64,000 nucleotides of DNA from Ailurus styani (GCA_002007465.1 LNAC01000108.1:1927360-1991359); one strand, 5' to 3'. Shown: positions 10,835 through 21,239, counted from the first letter of the stretch. The notes: generated by a model from the sequence alone, not told the origin. A program made the numbers and translations.

Positions 10835-11015
10835 GGATGACCTCAGTGTACCCAGGGCTTCCCCGTCTCACAGCAGCCTTGGAGGCAGGCAAGGCAGGAT
10901 TCTGAGCTCTATGGAGGTCGGGGCTCAGAGAAGTCAGGTAACCTGTTCAAGGTCACACGACCAGTTAAGTGGCAGGGCTGGTCCTTGAACTCCAATCTCC
11001 AGTGTCTTTTATTTC
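10835..11015 (-). mobile_element. MIR element
   Basis: Antisense MIR with CAGAGAAGTCAGGTAACCTG, TTCAAGGTCACACGACCAGT and TAAGTGGCAGGGCTGG in order. Confidence 0.75.
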
Positions 11016-11137
11016 TTAGTCGCCTCATGTCCATGAAAGGAGCATCGGAAAAGAAAGGTTTTGTTTGACAGAAAATGATCAGTTTCGGTCAACCAGGTTT
11101 TGATCCAATTGGGACTGTGACAAAAGTAAGCAAGTCC

Positions 11138-11348
11138 AGGGCGCCTGGGTGGCTCAGTCTGGTAAGCATCTGAATCCTGGTTCTGGCTCAGATCATAATC
11201 TCAGGGTGGCAAGATCCAGCCCTGCGTTGGGATCCATGCTTAGCAAGGAGTCTGCTTAGGTTCTCTCCTTCTTCTTTTGCCCCTCCCCCATGCACGCACA
11301 CACTCTCTCTCTCTCAAATAAATAAATAAAATCTTAAAAAAAAAAAAG
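11138..11348 (+). mobile_element. Can-SINE, older subtype
   Basis: Head AGGGCGCCTGGGTGGCTCAG at 11138, tail CTCAAATAAATAAATAAAAT ending in poly(A). AAGCAAGT at 11128-11135 and 11352-11359 forms a short flanking repeat. The body with CCCCTCCCCCATGCACGC is the older form. Confidence 0.88.
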
Positions 11349-11359
11349 AGGAAGCAAGT

Positions 11360-12504
11360 ACATTGCAGCAAAGTGGATTTGAGTTAGGCACTGGGAAGGA
11401 CTTCCCAAAGGAGTGGGCGCTAATGTAGATGAAAGAGAGTCTGTGGTTTTGCCTTCTCCAGTGGTCTTTCAGAACAAGATGGATCATCTTGGTAGCCTTG
11501 TAAGCTAGACAGGGTTCTGGAGCTAGAGAAATCCAACCAATCCAGGGGGGTTTGAGGGTCTAGGGATGGGCTATGACAGAGCTGGGGGGACTTGACAGGG
11601 TAAATTGCAGGAGAGCTGAAGAGGCCCATTTGTTAGACGTAGGCTCAAGGCCCAGAACCCTGGGAGTCGGGGCAGGGACTCCAGGGCCCTCAGGCTACAG
11701 ATGCTGCCTGTGGGGGTTGGGGTCACATCTCACGAAACCCTCTCATGGGCAGCTCATTCAAGTTTGCCATCCTCTGTTTGGGTGGACAACTGAGGAATGA
11801 TCTTGGTTTTGCTGCTGAGGAAGACGAGTTTCCAAGAAGGGAGTGGGTTAGGTAAAGTCAGATAATGAGGTGAGACCCTCATGTCCCAGCTCCATACTCT
11901 GGTGCTTTCCATGCCGCTGGGCTGGGAGGAGGCCAGTGTCCCAGGCGGCTGTGAGCCCCCTCCTGACCCATCCTGCATCCCGCACCGGCCTGACCACTTG
12001 CTCCCCAGTGGCCCCCCAGGGGTTGGGTACCAGCACCGCAGTCTGTACAGAATGAATGACTATCTCTTTCCCATCTGGATTCTATTATTTTTCAGTTTAT
12101 CCTGGTCAAAAAGCACCAGATGAATGTCTAGAGGAAAGAAATATAATCTTTGAGAAAATTGAAAATATATATCATTGTTTGGGGCTGGGGGCTCGGGGGC
12201 CCTGCAGACTGGTTTTCCCCTACGGAGAGCTGGGGGCCTGGCTCAGCCCATGGCTGCACGCATGGCTTCTCTCTCCCTACCCTGGGATCCACAGGGCATC
12301 TCTTTCCCACCCTTGGGGCTCTGTTCAGGACCTGGTCTCTGGGATATAAGTGGTGGGGGGCTGGGAGGGAAGAGAAGTGGAGCCACAGGCCCTCATTTCC
12401 TTCCCTGGGAACATGGGCCTGTTCTGGACATTTCTGTGACCTCCACATTATTCCCTGGAGGAGAGAAACCCAACTTAGCACTGTTAGGTAAGGTCTACTG
12501 AGCC
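11360..12504. other. No gene seen
   Basis: Unclassified sequence. Several overlapping frames exist but no exon-like structure, splice context or recognisable domain. Confidence 0.4.
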
Positions 12505-12735
12505 TTTATTATGGACCAGGCATCTTCCAACCACTGTCTGTGTGTTCTAGGGTCTGTTCATCTTTTGGGTTCCTCACACCAACCCTCTATGCTAGAACCA
12601 TTGTCTCCTCTTATAGGTGAGGAAACAGACATGGGCAGCGTAAGGACCGTGTGCAAGTTCACACAGCGCGCCAATGGCAGAACCATTCAAATCCAAGTAG
12701 TTGAACTTCAGAGTTCACGGTGCAACCACTCAGCC
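12505..12735 (-). mobile_element. MIR element
   Basis: Antisense MIR: TTATTATGGACCAGGCATCT, CTTATAGGTGAGGAAACAGA and GTGCAACCACTCAGCC. A (GGA)n run follows at 12768-12783. Confidence 0.7.
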
Positions 12736-12909
12736 GTGAAGCCTCCTTTCTTGGAAGGAGACAGGGGAGGAGGAGGAGGAGGAGAGAATGTGTACCTAAG
12801 TGAGTCTGTGAATGATTATACTGTATGTCCCAGTGTAGAACCGTGTAGACTATGTAGCTCTGTGTCCTTGCGTCCTTGACCGTATGTGACTATATTGGTT
12901 CATCTGCCC

Positions 12910-13014
12910 ATTGGTCTACCATCCTCCTACCTGCTCCTGTCCATTCATCTCTCTCTTTCTCACCTACCATCCATTTTCTGTTTATTTACCCATTACTTAC
13001 TCATCCATCCATTT
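12910..13014. repeat. CATC/CATT-rich degenerate tetranucleotide tract
   Basis: Loose CATCC/ATTCA units that continue on the other side of the inserted SINE (13213-13305). The SINE landed inside a pre-existing simple repeat. Confidence 0.65.
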
Positions 13015-13212
13015 ATTTTTTTTTAAGATTTTATTTATTTATTTGACAGAGAGGGAGAGATCACAAGTAGGCAGAGAGGCAGGCAGAGAGAGAGGAGGAA
13101 GCAGGCTCCCTGCTGAGCAGAGAGCCAGATGTGGGGCTCGATCCTAGGACCCTGAGATCATGACCTGAGCTGAAGGCAGAGGCTTTAACCCACTGAGCCA
13201 CCCAGGCGCCCC
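13015..13212 (-). mobile_element. Can-SINE, young mustelid-type
   Basis: A near-complete young copy: AAGATTTTATTTATTTATTT tail, ATCACAAGTAGGCAGAGAGG body and GAGCCACCCAGGCGCCCC head. The flank TCATCCATCC(A/G)TTTATT is repeated at 13001 and 13213. Confidence 0.95.
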
Positions 13213-13534
13213 TCATCCATCCGTTTATTATGTATTTATCTTCTCCATCCATTCATTCCTCATTCATCCATCCATTTATCTATGTACCTATCTATCATCT
13301 GTTTTTAACTGTGGGGTCCCCCGTATGTGGGTAGGTGTGCCAAGTAGGTGTGTGCACACGAACGCATACGACTGAATGCGTGTGATAAATGTCGGTATGT
13401 GGTCGCTGTCGGGACAGGTGACCCCCTCCACCTCCCACCGGAGCCGCTTCCCCCACACCTGGAAAGCGACCCGAGGGAAGGGAGAGAGGCCCAACCTCCG
13501 TGAGCCTGCCCTGGGTCCTGGCTCCCCTCCGAAG

Positions 13535-13625
13535 CCTCAGTGGAGAGTTAATTAAATCCTTTCGCCAACAAGCGTGGTAATTAGTGCTAATGGCCGGCTG
13601 CAGCTCGCTGGGCAGCTGAAGAGGT
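13535..13625. promoter_or_regulatory. Candidate conserved non-coding element B
   Basis: Contains AGTTAATTAAATCC, GTGGTAATTAGTGCTAATGG and two E-box-like sites GCAGCTCG and GGCAGCTGAA. Closely packed TAAT cores in GC-rich DNA resemble deeply conserved enhancers. Conservation itself cannot be seen here. Confidence 0.42.
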
Positions 13626-13627
13626 CC

Positions 13628-13630
<3 letters not shown>

Positions 13631-13666
<36 letters not shown>
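13631..13666. repeat. (GT)n microsatellite
   Basis: About 17 uninterrupted GT units ending in GCGCGCAC. It separates candidate element B from a CpG-rich stretch. Confidence 0.95.
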
Positions 13667-13669
<3 letters not shown>

Positions 13670-13930
13670 CAAGGGACCCTCCATCTCTGAGTCTCGCTGA
13701 GCGCACCTGCGTGGCCACGTGGGAGAGGAACAGGGACGTGCGTGGTGGCCCGAGGGACTGTGTGCTGGGGCGGCCCTGCTCCATGCGCGCCGGGTCCGGG
13801 TGTCCACGCCGTGCGCTGACCCACTGCCCTGGGCCTCTCCCGGGGCCCCTGGGCGCGGGCCCAGTGAGTGTGGGCCCGTGTGCGCGTGTCCCAGGGAGCG
13901 AGGAGTGGCTGGGCGGCCGACTTCCAGGCC
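13667..13930. other. CpG-rich stretch
   Basis: Dense in CG (GCGCGCCGGGTCCGG, GGGCGCGGGCCC, GGGCGGCCG) compared with its neighbours. It may be the edge of a small CpG island that continues into the assembly gap. No exon could be recognised. Confidence 0.45.
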
Positions 13931-13939
13931 TGACTGACA

Positions 13940-14087
13940 CCCCTTGCAAATAAATGTGACAATGAAATATAGTCGTGCAATTGCTCTGGATGCTCCGTCA
14001 AGCAGGCGCCACGGAACAGGTGAAGTTGTAAAACATTCCCTGGGGAGCCGCGGTGGCTGAGTGACAGCTCGGCCCGGCTCCCGCCTC
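13940..14087. promoter_or_regulatory. Candidate conserved element C, cut by gap
   Basis: AAATAAATGTGACAATGAAA (SOX-like ACAATG), GTGCAATTGC and AAAACATTCC (TEAD-like) are packed into about 110 bases. The right side ends at the run of N, so its full extent is unknown. Confidence 0.4.
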
Positions 14088-14243
14088 NNNNNNNNNNNNN
14101 NNNNNNNNNNNNNNNNNNNNNNNNNNNNNNNNNNNNNNNNNNNNNNNNNNNNNNNNNNNNNNNNNNNNNNNNNNNNNNNNNNNNNNNNNNNNNNNNNNNN
14201 NNNNNNNNNNNNNNNNNNNNNNNNNNNNNNNNNNNNNNNNNNN
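14088..14243. other. Assembly gap (156 N)
   Basis: An uninterrupted run of N between GC-rich flanks (CCGCCTC on the left, CCCCCCAGCCCCCCC on the right). The flanks suggest loss through extreme GC or C-homopolymer content. Confidence 0.98.
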
Positions 14244-14379
14244 CCCCCCAGCCCCCCCTCCCCGGGACCTGGTCCAGGGGGCGCCGGGGGGCCACGCCGT
14301 GTGTCAGGACTTCTTGGCTTGACGTTTGTCTCGCCGCTGTCCTCAGAATGGGGAACCCCAGCATTGGGCTGTGTCCAGG

Positions 14380-14546
14380 CTCCTCCCTGAGGCCACGGCC
14401 GGGTCTCCTACGGAGACCGCACTGTCTGGGGATGGGCCGTGTCTTCCCCGCTCAGACTGGATGTCTTGAGGGCACAGCCATGTCCCCCCTCAGATTGGGC
14501 CCCCCGAGGACACAGCCAGGTCTCCCCCCTCAGGCTCTGCCTCGGT
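14380..14546. repeat. Degenerate tandem repeat, ~40-bp unit
   Basis: Three to four units start with CTCAGACTGG-like sequence and end in CATGTCCCCCCT-like sequence (starts near 14409, 14451, 14489 and 14530). The same unit type forms a longer array at 19830-20305. Confidence 0.55.
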
Positions 14547-14559
14547 CTCTGCCCTGGGC

Positions 14560-15240
14560 TTCCTGAGAGAGCCCTATAGAGAGAGTCGGGGGTTCCCAGG
14601 CACCCCGCTGGCTCCCTCCTGCTGGCACCTGGTGAGTGCATAGTTGGGGGTGTGCACACAGGCACGGGGGGGGGCCCATTTGGAGGCTGGAGAGCAAAGT
14701 TGGCATGAGCCTTGGCTTTGAGAGCAGGGCTGGGATCCCACATCTGCTGACTTGCAGCTGTGACCTCAGTGAGGTGGCCCCGTCCACCCCCGCCTCCCGG
14801 GGCAGAGTGGGGGGAGTGGGGGAGCCCCCCTTCCTCAGAGCCTCTGCGCTGCTTAGGGCTCTGGCTGCGGGGCTGGCTGGATGCCTTTTTTCCTACTAAG
14901 ATGGCTTCGCTTAGTAAGCCACGTGCCCTCCCTGGCAGCCCTGGTTGTGGCCGGGGAGCCCAGAGTGCGCCTTCTGGAAATCACCCCCAGACAGCAGCAC
15001 AGGCCGCAGCGTGTGGAGGGCGTGCTGCAGACAGTGAGACAGGCCCCACAAAGCCCCTGCTCAGTGCTCGGCCTGTGGGGAACACCCCCCCTCAACCCTC
15101 CCGGGAAGGCTTCTGGTCTTCCGTCGATTGGCCATGAGCATCAGAGTCCTCTCTGGGCCTGAAGGCTGCGTGGGGGACACTTTGGTTTCTTTGTTTCACC
15201 TTTTGACTTGTGGGGGTGGCCATCTGTCCTGAGAGCCCGA
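14560..15240. other. No gene seen; GC-rich
   Basis: Overlapping sense and antisense frames with proline, glycine and arginine-rich translations typical of GC-rich non-coding DNA. No repeat recognised. Confidence 0.4.
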
Positions 15241-15241
15241 G

Positions 15242-15242
<1 letters not shown>

Positions 15243-15291
<49 letters not shown>

Positions 15292-15476
15292 GGAGAGAAG
15301 GAGAGGGAGGGGGAGGGGAAGAGAGAGACAGGGAGAGAGGAAGGGAGGGAGGGAGAGAGAGAGAGGAGGAGAGGGGAAGAGGGAGGGAGAGAGAGAAGGA
15401 GAGAGGAAGGGAAGGAGAGAGAGAGGGAGAAAGGAAGAGAGGGAGGGAGAGACAGAGAGAGACAGAGAAGAAGTTC
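15243..15476. repeat. (GT)n then 215-bp polypurine GA tract
   Basis: Nine GT units (15243-15260) are followed by an almost pure GA/GGA/AAG tract to about 15475, interrupted only by a few ACA or ACAT steps. It yields a spurious long arginine/glutamate-rich frame on the plus strand and a serine/leucine/proline-rich one on the minus strand. Confidence 0.93.
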
Positions 15477-16554
15477 TGGCAAAGAAGACAGGGTGGGGTA
15501 GGGAGGGGGCATGATAGGGAGCCTGGTCCTTTTCCCTCAAGCTGGGCCCTCTCAGTCTTCTGACAGGAACATCCCTGGGGTTTCCATTGCCCTTTCTGGA
15601 ATGTTCCCACATCTGTCTGTGGACAAGGGATTCCAGACCTCGTGTCCAGGCTGTCCACAGGCGGCGCTCTTGCCACCTGCTGCGCCTCTCCCACACGGGG
15701 TCCCAGCTGGGGCTGTGGCCTGGGACGGAGCCCATCCCTGCTCCTACGCAGGCCATAGCCTGTCACTGGGCAGTGGGGTGTCCCCTGTCCAGAGCCTACA
15801 GCGCCACGAGTCATGAGGGCCTGGACCATGGCTTCTTCACAGCGACACCCTCAGCTCCTGGCCCATAATAGCTGCTTCACACAGATATTGGTCTCACCAC
15901 TGTGTTTTCACATCAGGATCCATCCTCCGTAGCTGTGCCTTCCAGCATTGTGCAGGGCACGACAAAAATTAAGACTGAGACTGCTTGGCTGGCAGAACGT
16001 TCTGGAGGTCTTATCGACAGGTAGCGTATTCCATGGGATGAGGGTCAGCAAAGTCTCGGGTCTAGCCTGACTCCGAAAGAAAGATTTCCTCTTAGCCTTT
16101 ATAAGCCCTAAAAGGACAATAACGTCCGTATTTCCTTCTACCAATTTCATCTCCATTTTCATACGAAACCTGGGCCTTGGCAGGAGGGGAAACTTGTGGC
16201 TGTGACTTTTGCTCTTTGTCCTGGAGGCTCTTTGCCCTGCCTTTAATCTTCCAAATAGGCCATCAGTTGACCCCTTGGTGCCCTCAGCCAAACTCGAGGA
16301 TTCTGGGATTCTAGACTGCAGACCAGACAGACGGGAATGGACATTTCCACCTTCCCCACCCGAACACTTGTTTATCATCAGACCCAGTCTGGATGCCTCT
16401 GGGTTTAAGAGGTGCGCATTCTGGCCAATTTCGTCAGGAAGCAAAAGAACAAAGGGAAAAGCCATTATGCAGAGATGTATGATTGTTTAAAACCCTCGCT
16501 GCCTTTCCCTGGGAAGGGAATGGGGGAGGGAGCCAAGTTTCAAAGCGTCTGCCC
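15477..16554. other. No gene seen; possible weakly conserved patches
   Basis: The AT-balanced parts at 15960-16160 and 16370-16500 carry AAAAATTAAG, ATAACG and TGATTGTTTAAAA phrases and could be conserved, but the signal is weaker than in the named candidate elements. Confidence 0.3.
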
Positions 16555-16640
16555 ACGCCTGGGTCGCTGCTAATTTCATTTTAATATTAGACCATTGTAT
16601 GATGAATAATTATATACCTCCACAGAGCGAAAGAAAGGTG
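16555..16640. promoter_or_regulatory. Candidate conserved non-coding element D
   Basis: GCTAATTTCATTTTAATATT, ACCATTGTATGATGAATAAT and TTATATA are crowded together. ACCATTGT is a SOX-type core and the rest are homeodomain-type cores. Abruptly bounded by GC-rich sequence on both sides. Confidence 0.4.
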
Positions 16641-16689
16641 GAAAGAAGGTGCGTACAGGGAAGCATAGAGCAGATAGGTCAGAAGCGAG

Positions 16690-16855
16690 GGTTGGGCTCT
16701 TCTGTTTAGTAGTGGGGTGACCGTGCAGAGCTTCCTTATCGACTCTGCCTCAGTTTCCCCATCTGTAAGACAAGAATGGCACTTACTTCACAGGGCATTT
16801 GTAAGGATGAAATTAGATTTTGCATATAAGGTGCTAAGTCTCGAGACATCAATAT
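16690..16855 (+). mobile_element. MIR element
   Basis: CTGCCTCAGTTTCCCCATCT, then ACTTACTTCACAGGGCATTT and GTAAGGATGAAATTAGAT in MIR order. Confidence 0.78.
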
Positions 16856-16939
16856 GAGTTTTGGGGTGGCCCAGTTCAGCCCCTAACACTGGGAGAGAAA
16901 AATTCTCCAGCATAGTTTTCTCTGTCCAGAACACCCTAA

Positions 16940-17090
16940 CGTGGCCCTGCTCCAGTGTCCTCATCTGTAAAATGGGGATAAACTGTACCGACCTTGTAGT
17001 CGTTCTGAGAATTAAATCAGTTAATCTCTGGAAGTGCTTAGGGTGGCGCCTGACACACAGTCCGTGCTCCATAAACATTAGCCATTTTTG
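16940..17090 (+). mobile_element. MIR element
   Basis: TGTCCTCATCTGTAAAATGG, GAATTAAATCAGTTAATCTC, GACACACAGTCCGTGCTCC and ATAAACATTAGCC. A second sense MIR within 100 bases of the previous one. Confidence 0.78.
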
Positions 17091-17594
17091 TGATCGTTTA
17101 TGAGTCTTTGAGGTTTACATTTGCTGTGTTACAGGTGATGCTGCACCCATAGTGATGGTCGGTCTGGGGAGTCTGGATGGTGAACACGGTGCAAACCTCT
17201 GAGGTGGGCTTCCTGCTCAGTGCCCATGGGCTTAGAAAACTCCACCCCTGAGATTTGAACTTGAACCCAGAGCTCCCTTGCTGAGCAGGAATTCTCTCTG
17301 TAACCCCCTGACAAACACAGCAGGTTGTTTTTTGTTTTGTTTTTTTCACATCTCCAGGGACGGGGAGCTCATTGCCTCCCAGGGCAACCTCGATAGAAAG
17401 TTCTTTCTGGCAGCATGTCATTCTGCCCATGTTTCCTCCTTCTGTGGCCACCCAGCAAGCCTGGTCCCATTTCTAAATGGTTTCCCTTGGAGCTGCAAGC
17501 CTCTAATACTTCTTTTTCACACGACTTGTGGTCCAGCCAGGCCTTCGGCCTAGACAAGGGAGGCAGACTTTTAAAGAACATGTTAACAGCGCTC
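17091..17594. other. No gene seen
   Basis: No convincing exon. A TTTTTTGTTTTGTTTTTTT-like tract sits near 17327-17347. Confidence 0.4.
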
Positions 17595-17985
17595 TTACTT
17601 TTCGTGATTTAAAAACATAATACATGGTCATTAAGAAAGTTCAGACAATACAGGAAAATACGAAGAAGAAAGTAAAACCACCTATCACCCCAGCAACTAG
17701 AGATAACCAGTGTTAACATTCTCTAATTTAATTTTTGAATAGGCAATACATTCACAGGGTTCAAAATTAAAAATCATAAAAGGGTATTATTAGGGAAAAA
17801 TTTCCCTCCTACACCCCTGTCTTGTAGCCTTAGTTCTCTCCACAGACTAAAAAAGTTATTAATTTCTTATGGATATTTCCAGAGATATATTAAGATATAT
17901 AAGGCTATTTTAAGATCTTTTAAGATACTGTGAGGCAGTCTGAAACGGTTTTAAAGGGTATCTTTAAGCCACGGGAGGACACACA
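17595..17985. mobile_element. Ancient LINE-like fragment
   Basis: AT-rich with AAAACATAATACATGGTCAT, CAGACAATACAGGAAAATAC and AGAGATAACCAGTGTTAACA, a widespread mammalian repeat motif set that I recall as an old LINE 3' region. The sequence at 59515-59830 looks like the same family. Class assignment is uncertain. Confidence 0.45.
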
Positions 17986-18514
17986 TGCTCACACACACAA
18001 ACATACACACACGTTTTCCTTCCCACGCTCCATTTTTATTCACGGCTTTGTGTGCTAAGCAGCAGATGGAGGTGGACTCTCTTCCTGTTGGTTTTCAGAG
18101 AGCAGATCTCTTCCCTTTCCCTGTTATACGTTGTCTTCTTGGCCCGAATGCGCTGCTTTGGGCTGGCAGGGTGGGTTTTCACTCCTCCGGCGGCCCTTCC
18201 GGCTTTCTGACGTCTTGTCATTTTCAGATGTATTTGCAATGACCCTCTCCAATGTGTGGCCTCTGCACCATTTAATGAACGCGCAGCCTGGCTTCAGTCA
18301 ACATGTGACCGTATTTTACCCAGCCCACAACCGACAGAAATCGACGTGGCTCTCGAGAGCACTGGATGTGTTTCTGCAGATCCTTCCTGCTCTTCCCACT
18401 CATCCTTCCAGAAACGCGATTCTGCGTGGCGGTTAGCAGGTGGAACTTTTTCAGTGAAGTTTTCAGTTGGCTCCTGGGGACCTCCCTTCTCTTCCTGAAA
18501 AGTTAACAAATGAT
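17986..18514. other. No gene seen
   Basis: Starts with a short CA-rich run (17985-18012). No exon or repeat recognised further on. Confidence 0.35.
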
Positions 18515-18745
18515 CAGGAGTGCTGAGCACTTTCCACCTGCCACGCATGGTTACTTTGCGCACCTGAGGTCATTTATTCCCCCAAAGAACCTTCTGAGGA
18601 AGGTACCCTTACCAGCCCTATTTCAAGGTTAGGAGATAGTCTCGGAAAGGTGATGTCATTTGCTTGAGGCCACCCAGCTTGCAGGAGGCAGAGCCACGCA
18701 TGGAGCTCACCCCCTGGTTTCCACCAGAGTCCACACCTTGGCCAC
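18515..18745 (-). mobile_element. MIR element
   Basis: Antisense MIR: GTGCTGAGCACTTTCCACC, TTCTGAGGAAGGTACCCTTA, GCTTGAGGCCACCCAGCTTG and CCACCAGAGTCCACACC. Confidence 0.72.
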
Positions 18746-18983
18746 TCGCCTCCCGCCCCACGGTCCCAGTTAACTCTGCTTTCTGTCACCTGAAAAATGT
18801 GCTCCAGAGTTTTGCAGGGATCTGCTCCAAGTTTCTGCCCCTGTACCGCCATCAACCTGTTGGGTGCACTTGGCTCGGGGTCTAGGCTTCTTCATGGGTT
18901 CTCCTCTTCACGGGGCTGCAGAGGCGACCCATGCTTTGCCTTTGCAGATTTCCTCCACGTGGTTTTGTGGAAAGGGTTTTAAT

Positions 18984-19173
18984 TTTTTTTATTTTTTTAA
19001 AAGATTTTATTTACTTATTTGACAGAGAGAGAGATCACAAGTAGGCAGAAAGGCAGGCAGAGAGAAAGGGGGAAGCAGGCTCTCTGCTGAGCAGAAAGCC
19101 GGATCCCAGGACCCTGGGATCATGACCTGAGCCAAAGGCAGAGGCTTAACCCGCTGAGCCACCCAGGTGCCCC
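18984..19173 (-). mobile_element. Can-SINE, young mustelid-type, with perfect duplication
   Basis: Young body ATCACAAGTAGGCAGAAAGG and head complement GCCACCCAGGTGCCCC. An exact 17-base repeat GTGGAAAGGGTTTTAAT flanks it (18967-18983 and 19174-19190). The perfect duplication implies a recent insertion. Confidence 0.96.
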
Positions 19174-19264
19174 GTGGAAAGGGTTTTAATCACAGGGGCT
19201 GCAGCTGTAGGTATGAGCCTGCCGTCCCACAGGCCACCGGAAGAGCCTGGGCACGGTGCAGGAA

Positions 19265-19460
19265 AGGGTAATAACCAAGACCACCTGAATTTCAGCCAGG
19301 TTCCATGCCTTACTACTGTGTAAACTTAGATGAGTTACCTAACCTGTCTGGACCTCAGTTTCCCCATCTGGGGAGAACAACAGAGAGGACGCGTGGAAAA
19401 TGCTCAGTGTCAAGGAGGTAGTCAGTGAATTCCCCATCATTATTGTGATCATCCCAACCT
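19265..19460 (+). mobile_element. MIR element
   Basis: CTACTGTGTAAACTTAGATG, AGTTACCTAACCTGTCTGG, CCTCAGTTTCCCCATCTGG and a degraded tail. Confidence 0.75.
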
Positions 19461-19829
19461 TATATGTTGAACTTCGGTTACCTGGGTCCCCCTTTTACTC
19501 CTGTTTCCCAGTCCTCCGATGGTGCAGTGTGGGTCCTAGCTGGGTGGGCTGGGGCTATAGAGAAGAATCATCTTGGCCCCACCCTTGAGACTTCCAGCGT
19601 GTGGATGGGGCAGCCGGGCCTGGGGAGGGGAGCATGGGACGGACTCTGTGTGTCCTCTCCCCTACTCTGCCTGTCCCTTCCCCATCAGCTTCTGATGCCT
19701 ACTCTCTGGTCCCTCCTGAGGGACGGCCATTCCAGACACCCCCCTCCCTCACCCTGTGACTGCTCAGTCTTTCTGGTCTTTGGGTTTCTCCACTAGAGAT
19801 GCTGGCCTTGGGCCCTGTCTCTCTTCCTC

Positions 19830-20305
19830 GGTCAGGGGCTCTCCTGGGAAGGGACCATGTGTCCTCAGACTGGACTTCCCACGGCCTCGGCTATGTCTCC
19901 CCCTTCAGACTGGGGCCTCCTGTGGTGGGTGTGTCTTTCCACTGAGGCCTCCCGGACTGTCCCCTCTGACTGCTGTCTGGTCCCTCTCAGAATGGGGGTA
20001 CCCAGAGAGAGAGGCTGTGTTTCCCCAGGACAGGGCCCCTCAGGGATATGAGTTAGGTCTTCCTCTCTCAGAAAGTTCCTTGGGGGTAAGAAATCTATTT
20101 CTCCTCTCACACTTGAAGACACCCAAAGATAGAGGCTTTATCTCCCCCCTTGGTCTGGGGCACTCTGGGAACAAGGGTTGTGACTTCCTGCTCAGATCGG
20201 GGCTCCCCTGGGAGCAAGTTGTGCCTCCTCTCTCACACTTGGGCTTTTCTGGGATAGGCCTGTTTCCTCCCTCAGACTGGGGCTCTCAGGCTGGACTTTC
20301 GGAGC
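19830..20305. repeat. Degenerate tandem array, ~40-bp unit, ~12 copies
   Basis: Units begin with TCAGACTGGGGCT-like sequence and end with TGTCTCCCCCCT-like sequence, at roughly 40-base spacing (clear starts near 19867, 19907, 19986, 20068, 20194 and 20273). The copies are diverged from one another. The unit resembles the array at 14380-14546 and the CTGAGGGCAGGGACCATGTC phrase of LINE-2 tails. An artefactual 214-residue open frame runs through it. Confidence 0.6.
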
Positions 20306-20340
20306 CATTCCTCCCCCCACTCCCATGCCCTGGCCAGGAG

Positions 20341-20517
20341 TTCAGTGCCAGGCAAATAATTGAATTCCTGTACGTTAACAAGTCAATCATGGAGTCTTAA
20401 TGAGTCCTGAGTAATCTCAGACATACATGTTAATTAAATAGCTGTCCTGGTTCTAATCCGTTGGAAGTTAATCACTGGGGAATTAAGAGGTGTCAGCTGG
20501 GGAACTTCATTAAGGTG
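20341..20517. promoter_or_regulatory. Candidate conserved non-coding element E
   Basis: Seven or more homeodomain-type cores within 180 bases: GCAAATAATTGAATTCC, GTCAATCATGG, CTTAATGAG, TGTTAATTAAATAGC, AGTTAATCACTG, GGAATTAAGAG and TTCATTAAGG. It lies directly beside the tandem array and is not repeat-like. Among the strongest enhancer-like islands in the window by motif density. Confidence 0.48.
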
Positions 20518-21239
20518 GTGAGGGTGGGGTCTAGCCGGGGGAGGGAAGGAGCCAGGGATGGAGTGGGGTGGGGGAGTGACCAGCGGCCCATCAGAGAGTA
20601 GGGGTGGGGCCCCGTGGCTAGAGGAGTCCCAACCTCCTCTGGGCAGCAGGGTCAGAGCACCCTTACCCCCAGTCTTTGCCAGCCCCTTCTACCTGGGCAG
20701 AACCCCTCAGCCCCCAGCCTGGCCCCACCTAGCCCCTGCCCGGCCTCAGGCTCCAGTCCGGGAAAACTCAGGAAGAGGCACAACATGCAGAAAGGGCCAG
20801 GCACAGAGTAGGGTTAGTGCAGGGATGCTCTGAAAACACAGCTTCTCCTGATCTTTCTGGTGTTTGCCCACTCCCTCACCCTGCCTCCAACCTCCTCCAC
20901 CCTCCTCTGCACCTGGGAGGTAGAACCTCTAGGGAGGGATCACCTGTCACTAGCCTCCCGCCCCCCCGCCGGGCTTCCAGGTGGGTCTGTCCAACAGGAG
21001 GCTTCTATAGGGGGCAGCTGATGGGTCCCTTGAGCCCTGCAGGTGCCCCTGCAAACAGTCCAGGCATTAACCCGTCTCCTGGAGCCCTTGAAGCGAGGAG
21101 TCTGTTTCCAGCCAGAGCCCCGACAGGTTTTGAACAACCACTCTAGGCTTGGAACGTGGCCGCATCCCGGGTTTGGTCCCTCTGCACATCCTGTGCACCT
21201 CCTCCCACTGAGAGTTGGAGTGTATTTTCTTTCCCTTTG
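20518..21239. other. No gene seen; GC-rich
   Basis: Pyrimidine and purine-rich text with proline-rich short frames. Nothing supported. Confidence 0.4.

Noticed and set aside
13552..14364. Minus-strand open frame of 270 residues
   Set aside because: It crosses 156 unknown bases and the GT microsatellite (histidine-threonine repeat), so its continuity is not real evidence.
15092..15829. Minus-strand open frame of 245 residues rich in S, L and P
   Set aside because: Most of it is the complement of the polypurine tract, with the GT repeat giving a histidine-threonine run. It is a simple-repeat artefact.
19756..20400. Plus-strand open frame of 214 residues
   Set aside because: It lies on the degenerate 40-base tandem array and runs into a candidate conserved element; the unit length is not stable in frame and no protein repeat is visible.
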